Below are positions 34,039-47,700 of a stretch of 64,000 nt of DNA, piece by piece. Source of the DNA: Durusdinium trenchii (lineage: Eukaryota; Sar; Dinophyceae; Suessiales; Symbiodiniaceae); NCBI GenBank assembly GCA_963970005.1, contig CAXAMN010029105.1, positions 477,770-541,769 of the forward strand. The letters run 5' to 3'. The notes beneath the pieces were generated by a model that saw nothing but the letters and a program-made list of their open reading frames with translations, made no database searches and was not told where the DNA came from. Each line of letters opens with the position of its first letter. Positions within the stretch are counted from its first letter, which is position 1. The translations under genes were made by a program, and so were the position numbers.

Positions 34039-35227
34039 CTGATCAACACCGACTCCTCACTCGAGCTGCACCCACCTCTCAGCCTTGGGTGTCGTTTTGA
34101 TCGTTTTGTGAACCGCGCCTCTGACCCAAGTGCCCTTCAATTGTTTTGGTTCAAGTTGTTTAAACTGGCATTCAATGCGGCATCCAAAAATCCACCTTCG
34201 CGGTGGAAAGCAAGAAACCTGCAAAACGCATGGCCCCTGATGGGCGATGTCACCTCGTTATAGAACATGTGCATACCCCAGTCATTGGGCTTTTTTGCTT
34301 TAACATGCAGTCGCCTGCGTCCAGCTCTGTCTGAGACAGTGCTTCTTGGAGAAAGGATGGCGGCCTAGAACCTAATTATATAGGAAGTCAAAGATGTTGA
34401 TTGGCCTTGCAGCTGCAACAGAAGGCTGCACGACCGACAACGCCCTCTTAAAAGGTCAGTGTCGGAGTCTTGGTCAGCAAACACATGTCCCAAAGCCCTA
34501 GACTCGCCGGCATCCTTCCCCTTGCCAAGTGCAATATTTCATGCCCACCCTCCGATCAGCACCCCTCATAGCCTCATAGGAACCTTTTGGAATCTGTGGA
34601 GGGGAATCAACAATTTATATATATATATACGATTATATATATATATAAATAAATAGATAAATATATATATATATACCCTGGCCTTCCTCGACAGTATTTA
34701 GAACTGTCTCGACAGTTTTCTGGCTCAACCACCTTACATTAAACCCTCTCGACAGTTTTAGGGAAGTTGAAGAAAAAAACAGTTCTTAGGAACCCAGCGG
34801 GCATGTTGGCTTGTTGCTGCAGGTATGAGTGACCAAATTGTGTCATGTGGCACGTTTATCAAGGAGAAGAAGTGTGTCTCACAATGGTCCGCAAAGGGCA
34901 CTAGTTGGAGCTCGATGTCATATGCATATAATTTTTCATGTGTTGAACTTCCAAACCATATCGAGTACTGATGGTATGCGTGCGGCCTTGGCTGATGCTG
35001 TTTTGGGAGATTATGATGAGCTCGGGGAAGGCCTGCCCCTGCCATGCGTCTGTTTTGCAATTTCTTAGCGTGGGCTGCGCAGTATGATTTCATTTGAGTT
35101 TCAAGCATTATAATGGACCAATTCTTTGGGCTCAAAGTGAGATTGAGAGGGCATGTTCGTACATTTTTTCATGGGACATCTTGTGGTGAACATACCGGTT
35201 TAGTGTGCTTCTCTCAACTGTCCAGCC
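34039..35227. other. intergenic between divergent genes; AT run and CTCGACAGT cluster
   Basis: Lies between the minus-strand coiled-coil gene and the plus-strand giant gene, so it is the likely shared upstream region. It contains an (AT)n run (34615-34675) and a cluster of CTCGACAGT motifs (34686-34756). A minus-strand frame near 34470-34560 (KGKDAGESRALGHVFADQDS) and a plus frame near 34971-35040 (ADAVLGDYDELGEGLPLP) look partly coding and could be first exons, but their splice sites are unclear. Confidence 0.35.
34686..34756. repeat. three CTCGACAGT motifs, one in a hairpin
   Basis: CTCGACAGT at 34687, 34708 and 34748. The first forms GACAGT-ATTTAGA-ACTGTC, a 6-bp stem with a 7-nt loop. 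The 24 bp starting at 34686 recur with one mismatch at 53604-53627 on the far side of the giant gene. Confidence 0.8.
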
Positions 35228-35789
35228 ATGCCAGCAAAAACCCGTCCAGAGATGGTGGACCTGTGCAAGGCTTGCAATCATGTGCATTACAATATATTTG
35301 TTACACTATGGTCCCCCCAGGTCGAGTCAGTCTGATCCTGTGCGCATGCAGGCATTTTACCGAGACATTTTGACATCAGATCCGGACTACATTTCCCGGC
35401 GCCGCCAAGAGATCAAGATGCGATTGAAAATGCACCCCAAGGACAAAAGAGCTCCTGGGATATCGAAAGTAGCTACTTTTTTTGATTACATTGCATGGGT
35501 GTTTGTGCAACTGTCCAATTTTACTGTGTTAGGTGCCCAAATTTTCGATGGTCGAGATCAAGCTTCCCGAGGGAAAAAAGAAATTGGAACTAGGAGAAGA
35601 GCAGGTGTATTTTGTCTTTGCCTTTTGAATTATTGCATGCATGGTGCATGCATTACATGTGCGAGTTTGAGCAAATCGGGTCCATATAGTCCTTACAAGC
35701 ACGTGCGTGCATGCAGGTGTGCAACGACACAAACTTCCCACTCACGGCCAATTGGCTGGCAACCTTCGCAGCAGCTCCACCTAGAAAAC
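35228..35789 (+). CDS. N-terminal exons of the giant gene
   Basis: Four exons. 35228-35281 starts at ATG (MPAKTRPEMVDLCKACNH) and ends in phase 0. 35352-35468 is 39 codons (AFYRDILTSDPDYISRRRQE). 35533-35604 is 24 codons (VPKFSMVEIKLPEGKKKLEL). 35717-35789 reads VCNDTNFPLTANWLATFAAA. Each intron begins with GT and ends with AG, and the first three joins are phase 0. No known domain is recognised. The ATG is the first in frame after a CAG, so an untranslated or further upstream exon is possible. Confidence 0.6.
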
Positions 35790-38700
35790 GTGAGACAGAG
35801 GCCTCTGCATTTATAAATAACAATGTTAGTTTTCAAATGTTTCCAGCATGAGCGAATGAATGGAATCGGATTACAGTCGTGCTTTGTATATATACCGAGA
35901 TATATTGCCAGATTGCGTTGGAATGGTGCAGCAAAGAGTTCTCCCTCAACCCCCACTTCTCAGAGAATTTTGAGCATGAGGCCTGCTAGCAGTTGTTTTT
36001 CTTAGCTGCAGTTATAAATCTATCTGGTTTAGATTTCATGTCCGATACGCAGTCGTTTGAGACTTGGAGTGATCGTGATTTACTATCAGGCGTGGAGCGT
36101 GCGAGAATCTTCGCTTCATCGAGGGCTCGGTCAATACGCCTTGGATCGTTTTCAGAGAAATGTTGGAACTAGGCAACGATGATAGACTTGGTGTTTTGTC
36201 CTTGCTTGTTCACTTGTTCTTTCATTCCCTGTTTTATAACCAGTCTGTTTTCAGGCCCAAGCATTCGCGCATGGGCGATTTGAAGAAGATCATAAAGGAG
36301 ACTCTTGAGGCTACCAACTAGGTCACACATGTAAAACACATTCAGGTTTAGCAGTGTGCTCAGGCTGCAGGGCTTCTCCGTGAGGACGGGAAAAAGATTG
36401 GTACCAGGGGACCACCATCGAGAAAGAACGGGTCGAAGGCCGATTGGGTTGTCATATATCTTTTTAAATGGATCGATCGATGTAGTGGTCGACATGATGT
36501 AGCTATCGTAGAACAACTTTGACAGCACGTCAGGAAAGTCTTGGGTCCACGAGCTCATCAAGCGTCACACTTCTGGAGGCAGAGGACCATGACTATTTGG
36601 AGGGTCAACCTGCTGAAGAAAAGGAGCCAGAAAGTCAAGAAAGAGAGGAGGAAGAGGAGGTAGAATGTGTGGAGGAGGAAGAGGAGGTAGAATGTGTGGA
36701 GGAGGAAGAGGAGGCAGAGGATACCTGCGAAGATGAAGTGAAAGAAGCACATGCAAAGACGGAGGATGAACAGGAGGATGAATCGGAAACAAAGAAGCAG
36801 GAGGAGGTAGAGGTGGTGGATGACGATGATGATGATGCAAAGGAGATCGAGGTGCCGTGTGACAAGGCAACCTTGACTCCATCCTGTGAAACAAAAGAAC
36901 GAGATGGAGGTGAGGCTGAGATGGGAGAAAGTTCAAAAAGGAAGGAGGCCGAGGAGGAGGTACCAGACACACAACCGTATCTACCGTCACATGCTGGGTA
37001 TGAAGAGCACACAGTAAATCCAGAAGTTGAAGCTGCCCCAGAAGAGCTGGTCAGTGAGGAAGAACAAGAAAAGGAAGAGAAGCCATCAGCAAAGGACTAC
37101 TAGCCCATTTTGTGTGTTTGGAACTTTGTCTCTTTTTCATGATGTTCATTCTCCATCAACCTATTCAGATTCAACCGTTTCCCTACTCATCCAGGAGCGC
37201 CGCCCACTCACCAAGTCTATTGCTACTCCCATGGAAGCTCTGGAGAAACATGCAGATGAGCTTTGCAACGAGCTGGAATTGAAGTCCGGGAATAGCAAAG
37301 ATTTGGTCAAGGCAAGCTCCAACTGTCGGTCCATGTGTGTACTCGCCGTTCACTGTGCATGTGCGTGGCTACATGCATGCTTAAGTCAAGTCCATTTGTC
37401 ACATGGTAGGCCCAAAGAGCGTTAAGGAGGTCCTTGAAGAAGCCTGAAGAAAACGAGGAGGATGTGAGTGATGAAGATAAGAAGTACAAAGAGATGCTTT
37501 CTGGTGAGGAGGGAGAGGAAGGGAAGAAGGGAAAAGGACGAGGTCGTGGGCGAGGCCGAGGGAAAGGTCGTGGGCGTGGAGAAGATACAAAGATCAAGAA
37601 CAAGGAAAAAGGAGCGAATGACAAGGAGTGGGATATCAAACCAAAGCCGGGGTTGCGACAGCTAATGCTTGAAGAGCTTCCATGTGTCATTTGGACAACA
37701 CGCAACGCAGCCCCAGCACACTGTGGGCAACCGATTCCTGAGATGCTTCAAACATATCTTGAACAATACTTTATATTCTGGCAGGAGGCTCATGAAGAGA
37801 AGAAATCTCGAAAGCGTTGCAATGAGGATACAGATGAACTCAAGCAGTCAGGAAAAGAAGCGGAGAAAGCAGAAAAGACTCAAAAAGCAAAAGAGACCAA
37901 GAAAAGGAAGGAGGAACCTCGACAGACACCAAAAAGGAATGGAAATGAACGTGAGGAAAGCGCCACCAAAGATGGAGATGAAAAGATGGAAAACGGTGGC
38001 AAGAAAAGGAATAAAAGATCCATGGCAGCTACCGCGGGCTCGGAGGAACAGAAGGAGGTTAAGAGCAAGCGGCGCGAGAATAAGCATGAGCCGAAAGAGA
38101 AGAAGGAAAAGCAAGAAGCCAAAAAGCCGAAGAAGGACCGTGATAGAAACGTGATTCCTCTATTTGCTGCATAATGCATGCAGGATTGGGAGATGGACGA
38201 GCTGCTCAAGCTTTCCAAATCGAATGAGGCCTTCTACATTCCGGACAGGGATCTATCGGAGAAAACGTTTTGTCCTTAGCGAACATGGTGCTATATAGTA
38301 CGTAAGTACGATATTGTGCAGTGATGTAGTTCCAAGGTGCTTTACACTGCGGGGCCACCTACCAGTTATGCATCTGAGAACCCATCAAGCATTGGTGTCT
38401 TGCAGAGGGCTTAGTCTGCCAGCGTAAATGACACTGCGCTGATGCATGCACCACTATGTACTAGCTAGTAGCATATATATTATATATTAATGTGTGATGT
38501 TCCAGGCGTTGGCCTCCTGGATTCTATGTCGGCAAGGTGGCACAATCCCATCTGGACGATGTTGGAAGGGTGCACGGCATCGAACTGAAGGCATAAGTGA
38601 AAATGTGCGTGCATTACATATTAATAGGATGTGTGATTTGCTATCCGACGAGGCTGATGGAAAGAACGGACTATCGATCTACTGGCGGAAACATGGTGGA

Positions 38701-41700
38701 GCTGAGGAATCGTGAGCGTCCCAATTGAAATCCTGTATACATTAATCTGCTATTCATGCACCGAGATCTCCAAACTCAGACTGTTTATATTATATAATAT
38801 CGATCGTTTGTTTCCCAATTGAGGTGGCAAATTGCGATGGAAGCAGCACGTTGGGTCCCTACTGAACCACTGCCGTGGGAGTTGAAGGACGTGTCGTCAC
38901 GTGAGGAAATATGCTGACACAATTCCAGAACAGCGACATTTCAAGCTTTCTGGTACACTGGGCTGGTTCTTTTTGAAAACATGTGCATCCTTCAAATAAG
39001 GCTGATCAGTTTCGCCCATTGAAGGAGGTAGGTTTCGCTCCGTCGATCGACACGTGTTTGCCTGATTTGCAAAACGTACCAATAAAAGTTGGTATGGGGG
39101 TTGGGGGCAATCCAGGCTTCCACCGATGGAACAGTATCTTGGTGAACAAAAAGTGCACAGCTAGCGCATACATGTATCGAGCGAGAGTCACTGTGTTACT
39201 TTGGATAAGGTTCATGTTCGTTGACTTGTTTCCATGCACACCAAAACTTAACAAGGACTTTTGGCTCGATCGGGGTTCCTGACACCTTTGACCGGTCATG
39301 AAAACGTGGCAAACTTCGCCCTTGGCACTTTCGAGAAATGCAGTGACACTACTGCTGAAGCTGGGGTGTCCACTCCTTATGTCGCTCGCATCGAACATCC
39401 TGTGCAACTTTATTGCTGCATGCTGCATTGTCCTGTTCTTGTTTCTTTTTTTTGGGGGGGGTCCGGGGGTGTGAGTTGCAACTGGCCCCACACAATCGCT
39501 CAGATTACACGCGTGTGATTACATTGCACAGAATGATCATCATTCCCAGCGAGTCGGTGACTTAGCACAGTTAAACATCATGAGTAGTATCATGAGTTTC
39601 TACATCGCTTGTAGTTTTATCCAGTTGCGCAAATAAGAACCTCATGGTCGGAGATTACTTCAGCGGTGAAGCTTCCATTGCGTATGGTTTTGGTCAACCC
39701 CTCAGCTCAAAGAAGATATTGCCCAGTTTACTGTTTCCATCTTTTTTGAGTCGATGCTTCTCAAGAAGCAAAACCCCGTTTTCAGTTGTTTTGTCCATTG
39801 CTGTTGTGCCTAGATTCGGAGGGAGAACGCTGGTCAACACCTCAGAGTCAAACGACCTTTTGTGCCGGGTATCATGCATGTGTGTGTGTGTGCGTTTGGG
39901 TCATTTTGAAAACTGCAGGGAGACATTCGAGATTCTGGACAAGCCGGATCAAAACCTATGCACGGTGCCAACACCTTATATCAGAAACGTGCAAGTTCAG
40001 CCTCATCAATTTAACACACGAGGGATATACAAGCAATCCAATCGATCGATCTTCTGCTGACTCGGACCCAGGACTGGACTGCTGCTTGCGCTACGGATGC
40101 TTTTACGGATCCGTGTGGATGGAATCATCTGTGGGGGGCCGCCTTGTGGATCCTGGATTTTTGTAAACTCTGGCACTCATAGGCGCAAGAAGAATGGTCG
40201 TTCAATTTTTGGAAGAACATCACTCCAATACGTCGCCGACGCAAACATGTTGCTTGGTTCCTTCAGTTTGGGAAAGTATTTCATCATGATCTGTGGTGGT
40301 CGAATTCTATTACAGTACTGTAATTAATTTATTGAACCCTATACTGAGGCTCACCGCCCGATGGTGCCTATTGATGCTGATTGCGGCCGTTCGTGGGGTT
40401 TACTCGAAAACAGAACAGCCGGGAGGATCAATAATGCCATGGTATCCATATGTTCGACTGGTCGAGCGGCCTTTGACAAAGCATGTGACAGCATCCGGTG
40501 CCAAGAGTATGAAAGTATGGAACACCATTTTCTTGTCGATGCCCTAGTACGCCATTTTCATTTTAATTCATGCATGAATTCAACAATCATGAACAGTTTG
40601 ACACACTCACTTCCTTAAATCTTGACAGCGGACAATCCACTCGAACTAAGTTATATGGCCAGCTACGGCCATCGCTGTTTGAAGCCTTCTCGCGCTTTTG
40701 GTGTTCTGCTAGAAGCTCAAATTCAGATTCAGTTCATTAGTCAGCTAGGAGGTAAATAAAGTTCGATACCCGGTCTAACGATCCAGCATCATCAGAATCC
40801 TATTTGTTGCATTTGTCAGGCATCTAACTTGTCTTGTCTTTCTGTGCACCCCCGTGTCTTGAGGCCGTGGGCTACGCAGCTCAAACGTCGACTGACAAAG
40901 GAGGTCAAAGAGAGAGTGAAGCGGACTGGGAAGGGCATGACGCGCACCTATGTGGACAAGAAGGGTCAAATCAGGGTGTAACAGTCTTAGTACTTTGGAC
41001 GTGAGCAAGAGCAGTATTGCGTTTTCAAAACAACTACTCATTTGGTCAAACACATGAGGTGCGGGGGCAAGTTCATGAAGGCAAGTGCTGCATATCCTCG
41101 TGCTTATGGACGAAAGGTAGCAAAAGAACATCTGAAGTACACAGTCACTCATGCTGTGCATTATACTGTTTATAAAATTTACACAGCTGGATGTGCTTGC
41201 CATTATTGTTAGTATATCCGTGGCTTTGAATGCTTAGCTTCTATACTCGGGAGCCGGGACACACCATTTCCAAGGCAAGAAATCCTGACGCTTTGCACAA
41301 GGCCATGTTTGCTATTCCCCCCAGCGAATTGAAGCAGGCTGGCGTACTTAACACGTACCAGTCAAGACTCATTCTGATGTTCACCCCTCCACCTAATTTC
41401 ACCTCCTCCTCCTCCAGTTGTGCCAGCAAAAAAACATTTCCTGGAAACATTGTGACTTGGAGCCGCTGAGAGAGTTTCTAATTCAGGAAACAAAGAAGGG
41501 CACCTACAAACCCATTATGGGAGGCCTGTAATTCCTTATTAGGCAAAAGCATGCAGGACAGGCATGAAATTCGACCGTTGCTTCAACGGCGTTTCAAAGC
41601 ACGTGCAACCAGTTGCTGGGAAAAACATATGCTGATATACACACAGTTTAAATTCTATTGATGATAGTTGGATGAAAAAACACAAAACAAACATGACCAT

Positions 41701-44700
41701 GGACAAACCGTGGACAGACCGTGGAACGACAGTTTTAGGGCATGGAACGACAGTTTGAAGGCGTGGAACGACAGTTTTTAGGCGTGGACAGCCCCCCCCA
41801 TAAAAATGCTTCAAAAGTGTCGCGTGTGTTTGCGTTTGGCTTGAAGGACCTGGTCAGGAAGAGTACATGTCACTTTTGCATAGTTCTGATCGTTACATTG
41901 AAGATACAGGTTTTATTTTGAAGAAGGGGTTGTTGGGCAGATTGGAGCAAATGGCGCCGCCATCAGTGGACACCATCTTAGAGGCTGCAAAAAAACGAGC
42001 CAGTCTTCTCAAGGCTGCCAAGGCCGACGCCTGTTTCTCAACAGGGTTTTTCAGTCTGTAAAGCAAAAAAAGCTACCTATATACCTTCAAAGTTGAATAG
42101 ATATCAAATTGAAAAGGCACCTAACTTGTTTGGACACCACTTGGCATACGGTAGACTAGAGGATCAGTACCAGCTTGACCACACACGACAGAACAGATCT
42201 AAGTTGTGGATAATGTAGTCACACGTCTCAACTCATGGGCCCACCTGGGCAGGAATCCAAGGAGGAGAAACACACACAAGGCCGACCGAATGCGCTGGGC
42301 ACTCATCTAGCAGGATTGAATATTAATGTACATAGTATACTATAAAGTATATATGTATTTGCACGTGCTGTCAAGGTGCATGATATAGTTGTTTTACTTC
42401 AACAGTTTTGAAGCTGCTATGACTCTCACCTTCGTAACCATGTTTCATCATACCAAGGCCAGATTCCCAAGCGACGCAGTACTATGACGGTGATCTTGAT
42501 CTTCATGTCGTGCAAGGGAAAGGACACATGCAGTCATACTTACATATTATGCATGCATGTATATGCAATACACATCAAAACAACTTTTATCACAATGGTA
42601 TGCATTGCAATCTGTGCTTGCTGAATGTGAGCGGCTGAGAGGAGGTATCAACGAGTCAGCCAGTGGAGGGGAACATCACGAGGAATCAGAAGTACACTCA
42701 CCCCACACAGCCTCGCTGTTGAAGGCAAAAACTAGAAAGCTCGGCGAATGCTCCCCAACACCTGAGGTTGAAGAATCGCCAAAGCAGGATCCAAACAAAG
42801 AGCAAGAGCAAGACAAGAGCAAGACTGCCAATGCATCACGTGACAACAAGAGCAAGAGCAGTGCATCGCAGGCAAAGGCAACAAAGCAAAATGCAGATCA
42901 ATCCGGCAAAGCAAACACCGAGCAAGCAAAGGCAAAGGCCAAAGCAAAGACACCAAAAGTCGATCAACCGAAGAAACCTGACACGCAAACCCAGGAGTAA
43001 AGGAAAGCGAAAGCAAACACCTGATTCCCCAAAGGAGCCAGCTGATGAAGCTGGGGGGCACTCAGATGAACACGAAGGAGCAAGTGATGCAAGAGCAAGC
43101 AGTTCAGCAGCTAAACCTACCAAGCCGAAAGGACAGCCAAAAGGCGACACTAGACCTGCACGCGAGTCAAAGGGACCCACAGAGCCGAAACAAAAGAAAA
43201 AGGATGAGAAGGCGGCTGCAGTTCCCAAAGCCAAAGCAAAACCCAAATCAGCGCCAAAACCAGCACCAAAGACAAATGCAGGAAAGAAAGACAAGCCAGG
43301 CAAGCCAGAACCAACGCCACCGCCAACGGAAGAAGAAGTTGCCAATCTTTTGGCTAGAGCAACAACAAAGGAAATTGAGGAGGACGAGGACAAAGCAACC
43401 AGGCGCAAGGCTTACAAAGCAAGAAAAGAGAGGTTCTACAGGTCACTGACAAGCCGCATCCTTAGAGTAGTACTGTACATCAAACAACTGTGGACATACT
43501 TATAAGCTTATGTTGTTTGCAAAATCATTGAAAGCACTCCCAAGGAAATCTGTATAATGGATGTGCGTATATGTGCATTAGTATTAGGACCTGGAATCAA
43601 GAAAAGTCTCCCTAGGCCCAAACACGCCGGAGTCTATTCGCATACATGCCAAGAAAAACAAATCATGCTGGCGCCTTAATCCGACAAAGCTTACGCACAT
43701 GCATGTGTTTGTATGCATACTGATTGAAGCACTTTATCAAGGCAGAGAGGCTATGGCTATCGTTTGGGAAGAGTGGCTCGGAAGCGGGGAAAACTGGAAG
43801 AATAGCACCCTGGCTGTTTCCCTGACAACACGACATGAACACGAGAAAATAGGGGCACGGAGATGGATGACAAGGAAGCAGATAGAAGACAAGTACGGCA
43901 GCAAAGAGATAGCGCAAAGCATCATTGACGCAAAGTGGGCTGACCCCATTCTGCGTGCAACGCACATAAAAAAACACCCAGATTCGGATCTGGAAGATTC
44001 TCGATCGCACATATATTTGCATTGTGTGCATGTATGTGTATATAGAAATTAGTCTGCATATGACTCAGGGGTTCAACTCGCACACTTACGCTAGCTTAGG
44101 AATTGACTTTGTATTTGGTGTGGGATGCTGAAAGCGAAACCACGAGAGAGTCTACAATCTTGTCAGAGACCATGACCGCCGTTGACAACGACAGCAGCAG
44201 CAGTGACACTTCTACGCGGCGAAAACGGAGATTGAAGAAAAGGAAACATGCGTCTGAATCGTCCACGTCTGATGAGGCACCGTTGTGCTTGACCATTTCC
44301 AGTGATGCCCATTCCCCAGCAAAACCACTTGTACACGTTATAACATGTACGTGTCTACGCATAGACACGTGCAGGACGCAAATGAGGATGCATCTTCGCA
44401 GAGCAAGAAGAGCAAAAGCAAGAACAAGAAAGAGAAATCGAAAGGGAAGAAGAAAAACAAGAAAGGTGGAAAAACAAAGAAGAAGAAGAACTCTCGCAAA
44501 AAAAAGGAAACCGAGAAACAGAAGGAGAAACGACTTCAAAAGGAGAAAGAAGCGGAAGATAAAAAAGCAAAGAAAAAAGCGGAACGGGAAGCGGAAAAAG
44601 AGAGGATGAAGGAGTACAGAGACAAGGTCAGTGATGCCAAGAAGGCAACATATTTTTCTTGTGATGTTTATATTCATGCCGTTCAAAGCGCACAAAAACA

Positions 44701-47700
44701 ACGTATACATGCATTATTGTGCACACGCACACTCGTATATGTGCAGGTGGCATCTTCGCTCACCAACAAGATATCTGATATACGATCAAGGGAGCAGCGA
44801 GCAGAGAACCTGTTTGCGTCTTACTGTTCAGAACTAGAACCCAAATGCAATGTCCAACTTTTGTCAAACCTTGCTACCAGTCTATTTATATTCGGTGCGT
44901 GCCATACATTTCAGGAATGCCACTTTGAGCTCACCTTTGATCGCCAGTCTTGACAAGCAACGCAAGAAGCTCCAAAATGCCCGAGATGCCCTCCAGAAGG
45001 GTATCGACAACTATGAGGACTCTAAACTAGGGACTAGGGACCAGACTAGGGATGTGGTCAAGCTACAGTATATATCTCGGTGAATTGAATTTCTATTCTA
45101 CATATTGTGCGCAGGAAACCGTTGTGAATCAATTGATGGAGAAGGGAGATGCAGCACTGGAAGGCTACAAACGTTTCCTTGATAGTCTTAAGGTCTAGTG
45201 CTGAACGAACCAAAGGTCCAATTTTGTCTTAGGGATGGCGACTTAAAACACTCATAGGCCCCGGCTGGAAGTGATTATATAACATGCAATGCATTGCAGT
45301 GCATTTTGCTTTACAAATTAAAAGAGCAGTACAAAGCACATGCGCTTCATGGGCCGTGGGACAGGGTGTGTGGAGACCAATTGAGCTCTGCAAAAAACGT
45401 ATGATTAAACCCCTATGTCGCATAACTTTCTTACGCTCCTGCTTACGCTTTTCTTACGCGACCACAATGTGAGCTTACGCGCCACGGATGTTGAAGAAGA
45501 CCTTACGCAGATCTTACGCTTCTGCATTTTCATAGATGAGAACCATATTCCCAAGGGAAATGCTTACGCGAAAACTCCTTTTTGCAGGTGAGCGGGCGAC
45601 AAACACATGATCACTAAGACTCCGAAGCAGAGGAAGCAGATGATGAAGACGATGAAGATGAAGAGGTGCAACCTTCAGTTTGTCCAGCAGAATCTCGACG
45701 ATTCAGTGCGGTGGTTTGTCGCCTTCTCTTTGCCGCTTTTTTGCTGAGTGCACGAGCTTTTGCTGAAAGCTTGTCCTCGATGGACCTTTTGGGGTTTGGC
45801 ATTGACTTGCTCGCGAAGGATTTCTGCGCTGCATGTTTGCGAGTGAGTTCAGTAATGTCACCAGCTTGTGGGCCGACAGTCTCCCAGGAACGAGGTTTGT
45901 CGTAGTAGCCTCTTCTCCACTCCTCTGGCTCATCGGCCACAGTCTCCTCGATGCTCCATGTGTCGAGAGATTGCTTTGTTGCGAGGTCTGAAAAGACATT
46001 GTTTCTAACAGTCACACCACTGGTTGCATGTCGGCTGATCTCTGCAGTCAAGCTGTAGGTCCTTGTAATCTTGAAGTTTTTGCAGCTGAAAGACTTTCGT
46101 CTGGTAGGGCGGAACTTGCCAGGATCAAAAACTGCAACCAAGAACAGGGGACCGTCTGGGTCTGTTTTCATCATCGCAGCGCCCCCTTTCTTGTAGGCAG
46201 CAACCAAATCAGCAATGCCATGGACAGGCCCCTCTTGCAAATGCTGCTGTAACCAGGAGTTGGTCCAGCCAAACAGCCTGTCACAGGAGCCCTTTCCGTG
46301 CTGCTCACCCAGGTACAGTACATGAACTTTGAGCCGCAACTTTGTCACCAAGGTGTGGCAGAAGTGGGCAACGTTCTCATAAGAACGAAAGTGAGGACCA
46401 CAGTCTGAGACCAGCCACATGGAGCGAACAGCTGCCCAATCGACTCGCTTCTCCTGTCGTATCATCGCCAGAACTTGGTTGACCATCATGTTACCACATT
46501 GGGCGTCATGGTCGATGATTTCCGAGGTGAGAAGGACGTAGATCTCTACATGGCCGCCCCCTGCAGCAGGAGCAATGACACTGGCGCCGAAGACTGTCAA
46601 CGACAGCTTGTTTTGGGCATGCCATTCTTCCGAACTCTCTTCGCGACCTTGGATGCGTTTACACAGGGAGCTTGCAGCAAAAGCACAGCCCACTAGAGGC
46701 GAACTAAACAAGAAAAAGGTTTTACTCGCAAACTCAATGGCTCAAGGGATAGCGGACGTTCTCTTTAAAGTCCACCTGAACCAGGAGCGCGTCAGATGCA
46801 AGGCCGCCACTTCTCAATGTCGTCAGCACCTGATCTTGGCGTCTGGCTGAAATCTGGTGCCAGCGGTAGGCTTCAAGAAGTTCTAGGTGAGATTTCAGCT
46901 GCTTAATGGCGTGGGCTTCAGTCTGATGGAGGGCCATGCGAGTCCTGAGATTCAGCGCCATGCGGTCGGCATTGCTGTCAATGTTGAAGTTCTCTTGCTC
47001 CAAGTAGGCGGCAAACGCGCACAAAAGAGGGAATTGGTCAGATTGCTGGGTGAGTTCTTTGCTTTGAGAGGCGTGGTCGAAAGTGTCAAAGTAAGACGGC
47101 CACAAGGCCACTATATCAGATCGAACCTTTGTCATACATCGGAGGGCTGCAGGCATGAGGCTACGTTCTAGATGTCGGCAGTGCTCACCTATCATGTCTC
47201 ACTGTAGGGACATTGTGACAAAGTAAGGGGGCACCAGGAAACAAAACAAAATAATTCCTTGATCACGGCATGAGGCGCATATGTCGGTCAGGCGGCGGGG
47301 GTTCTTTACATGAGGAAAGTGGATCTTCATCACCTTCCTGAATGTCTCTCTGCTCATGGCTGAAGACAATGCGCTTTCAACATTGTAGATTGCGTTGCGT
47401 TTCTTGGTCAAGTGCTGCGCCAATACCATCTTCTTGTTCATTCCGCGGCCGACCACAAGCACGCGCTCACTATCTTTGAGATATGCTTCCAGAGTTTTGC
47501 GGACAAGTTCTTGCAGGCTCTTGTCAGATACTTTGGATGGCCTGCCGCCAACATTCGGTGGCAAAGCACTTCTGGCAGCTGCAACGCCCTTTTGGAAAAT
47601 GACAAAGCCCCACCTTCGCAGTTGCTCAGCTGAAACTGGAAGTTGACAAACAACTCTGTCCAGATCAGCCATGGATATAGATGGCAAATGGTGGCGGCTT

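Noticed and set aside
36169..36561. 130-codon minus-strand open frame
   Set aside because: It overlaps plus-strand exon-like segments of the giant gene with proper acceptors, and its composition is not protein-like.
36558..38218. Long minus-strand frames rich in Leu/Phe/Ser opposite the acidic and basic exons
   Set aside because: Complement of Glu/Lys codons gives Leu/Phe/Ser. They are shadows of the plus-strand coding sequence.
45431..45569. TTACGC cluster as a CRISPR-like or telomere-like array
   Set aside because: Spacing is irregular, the repeat is a hexamer without conserved spacers, and it does not match a telomere unit such as TTTAGGG.
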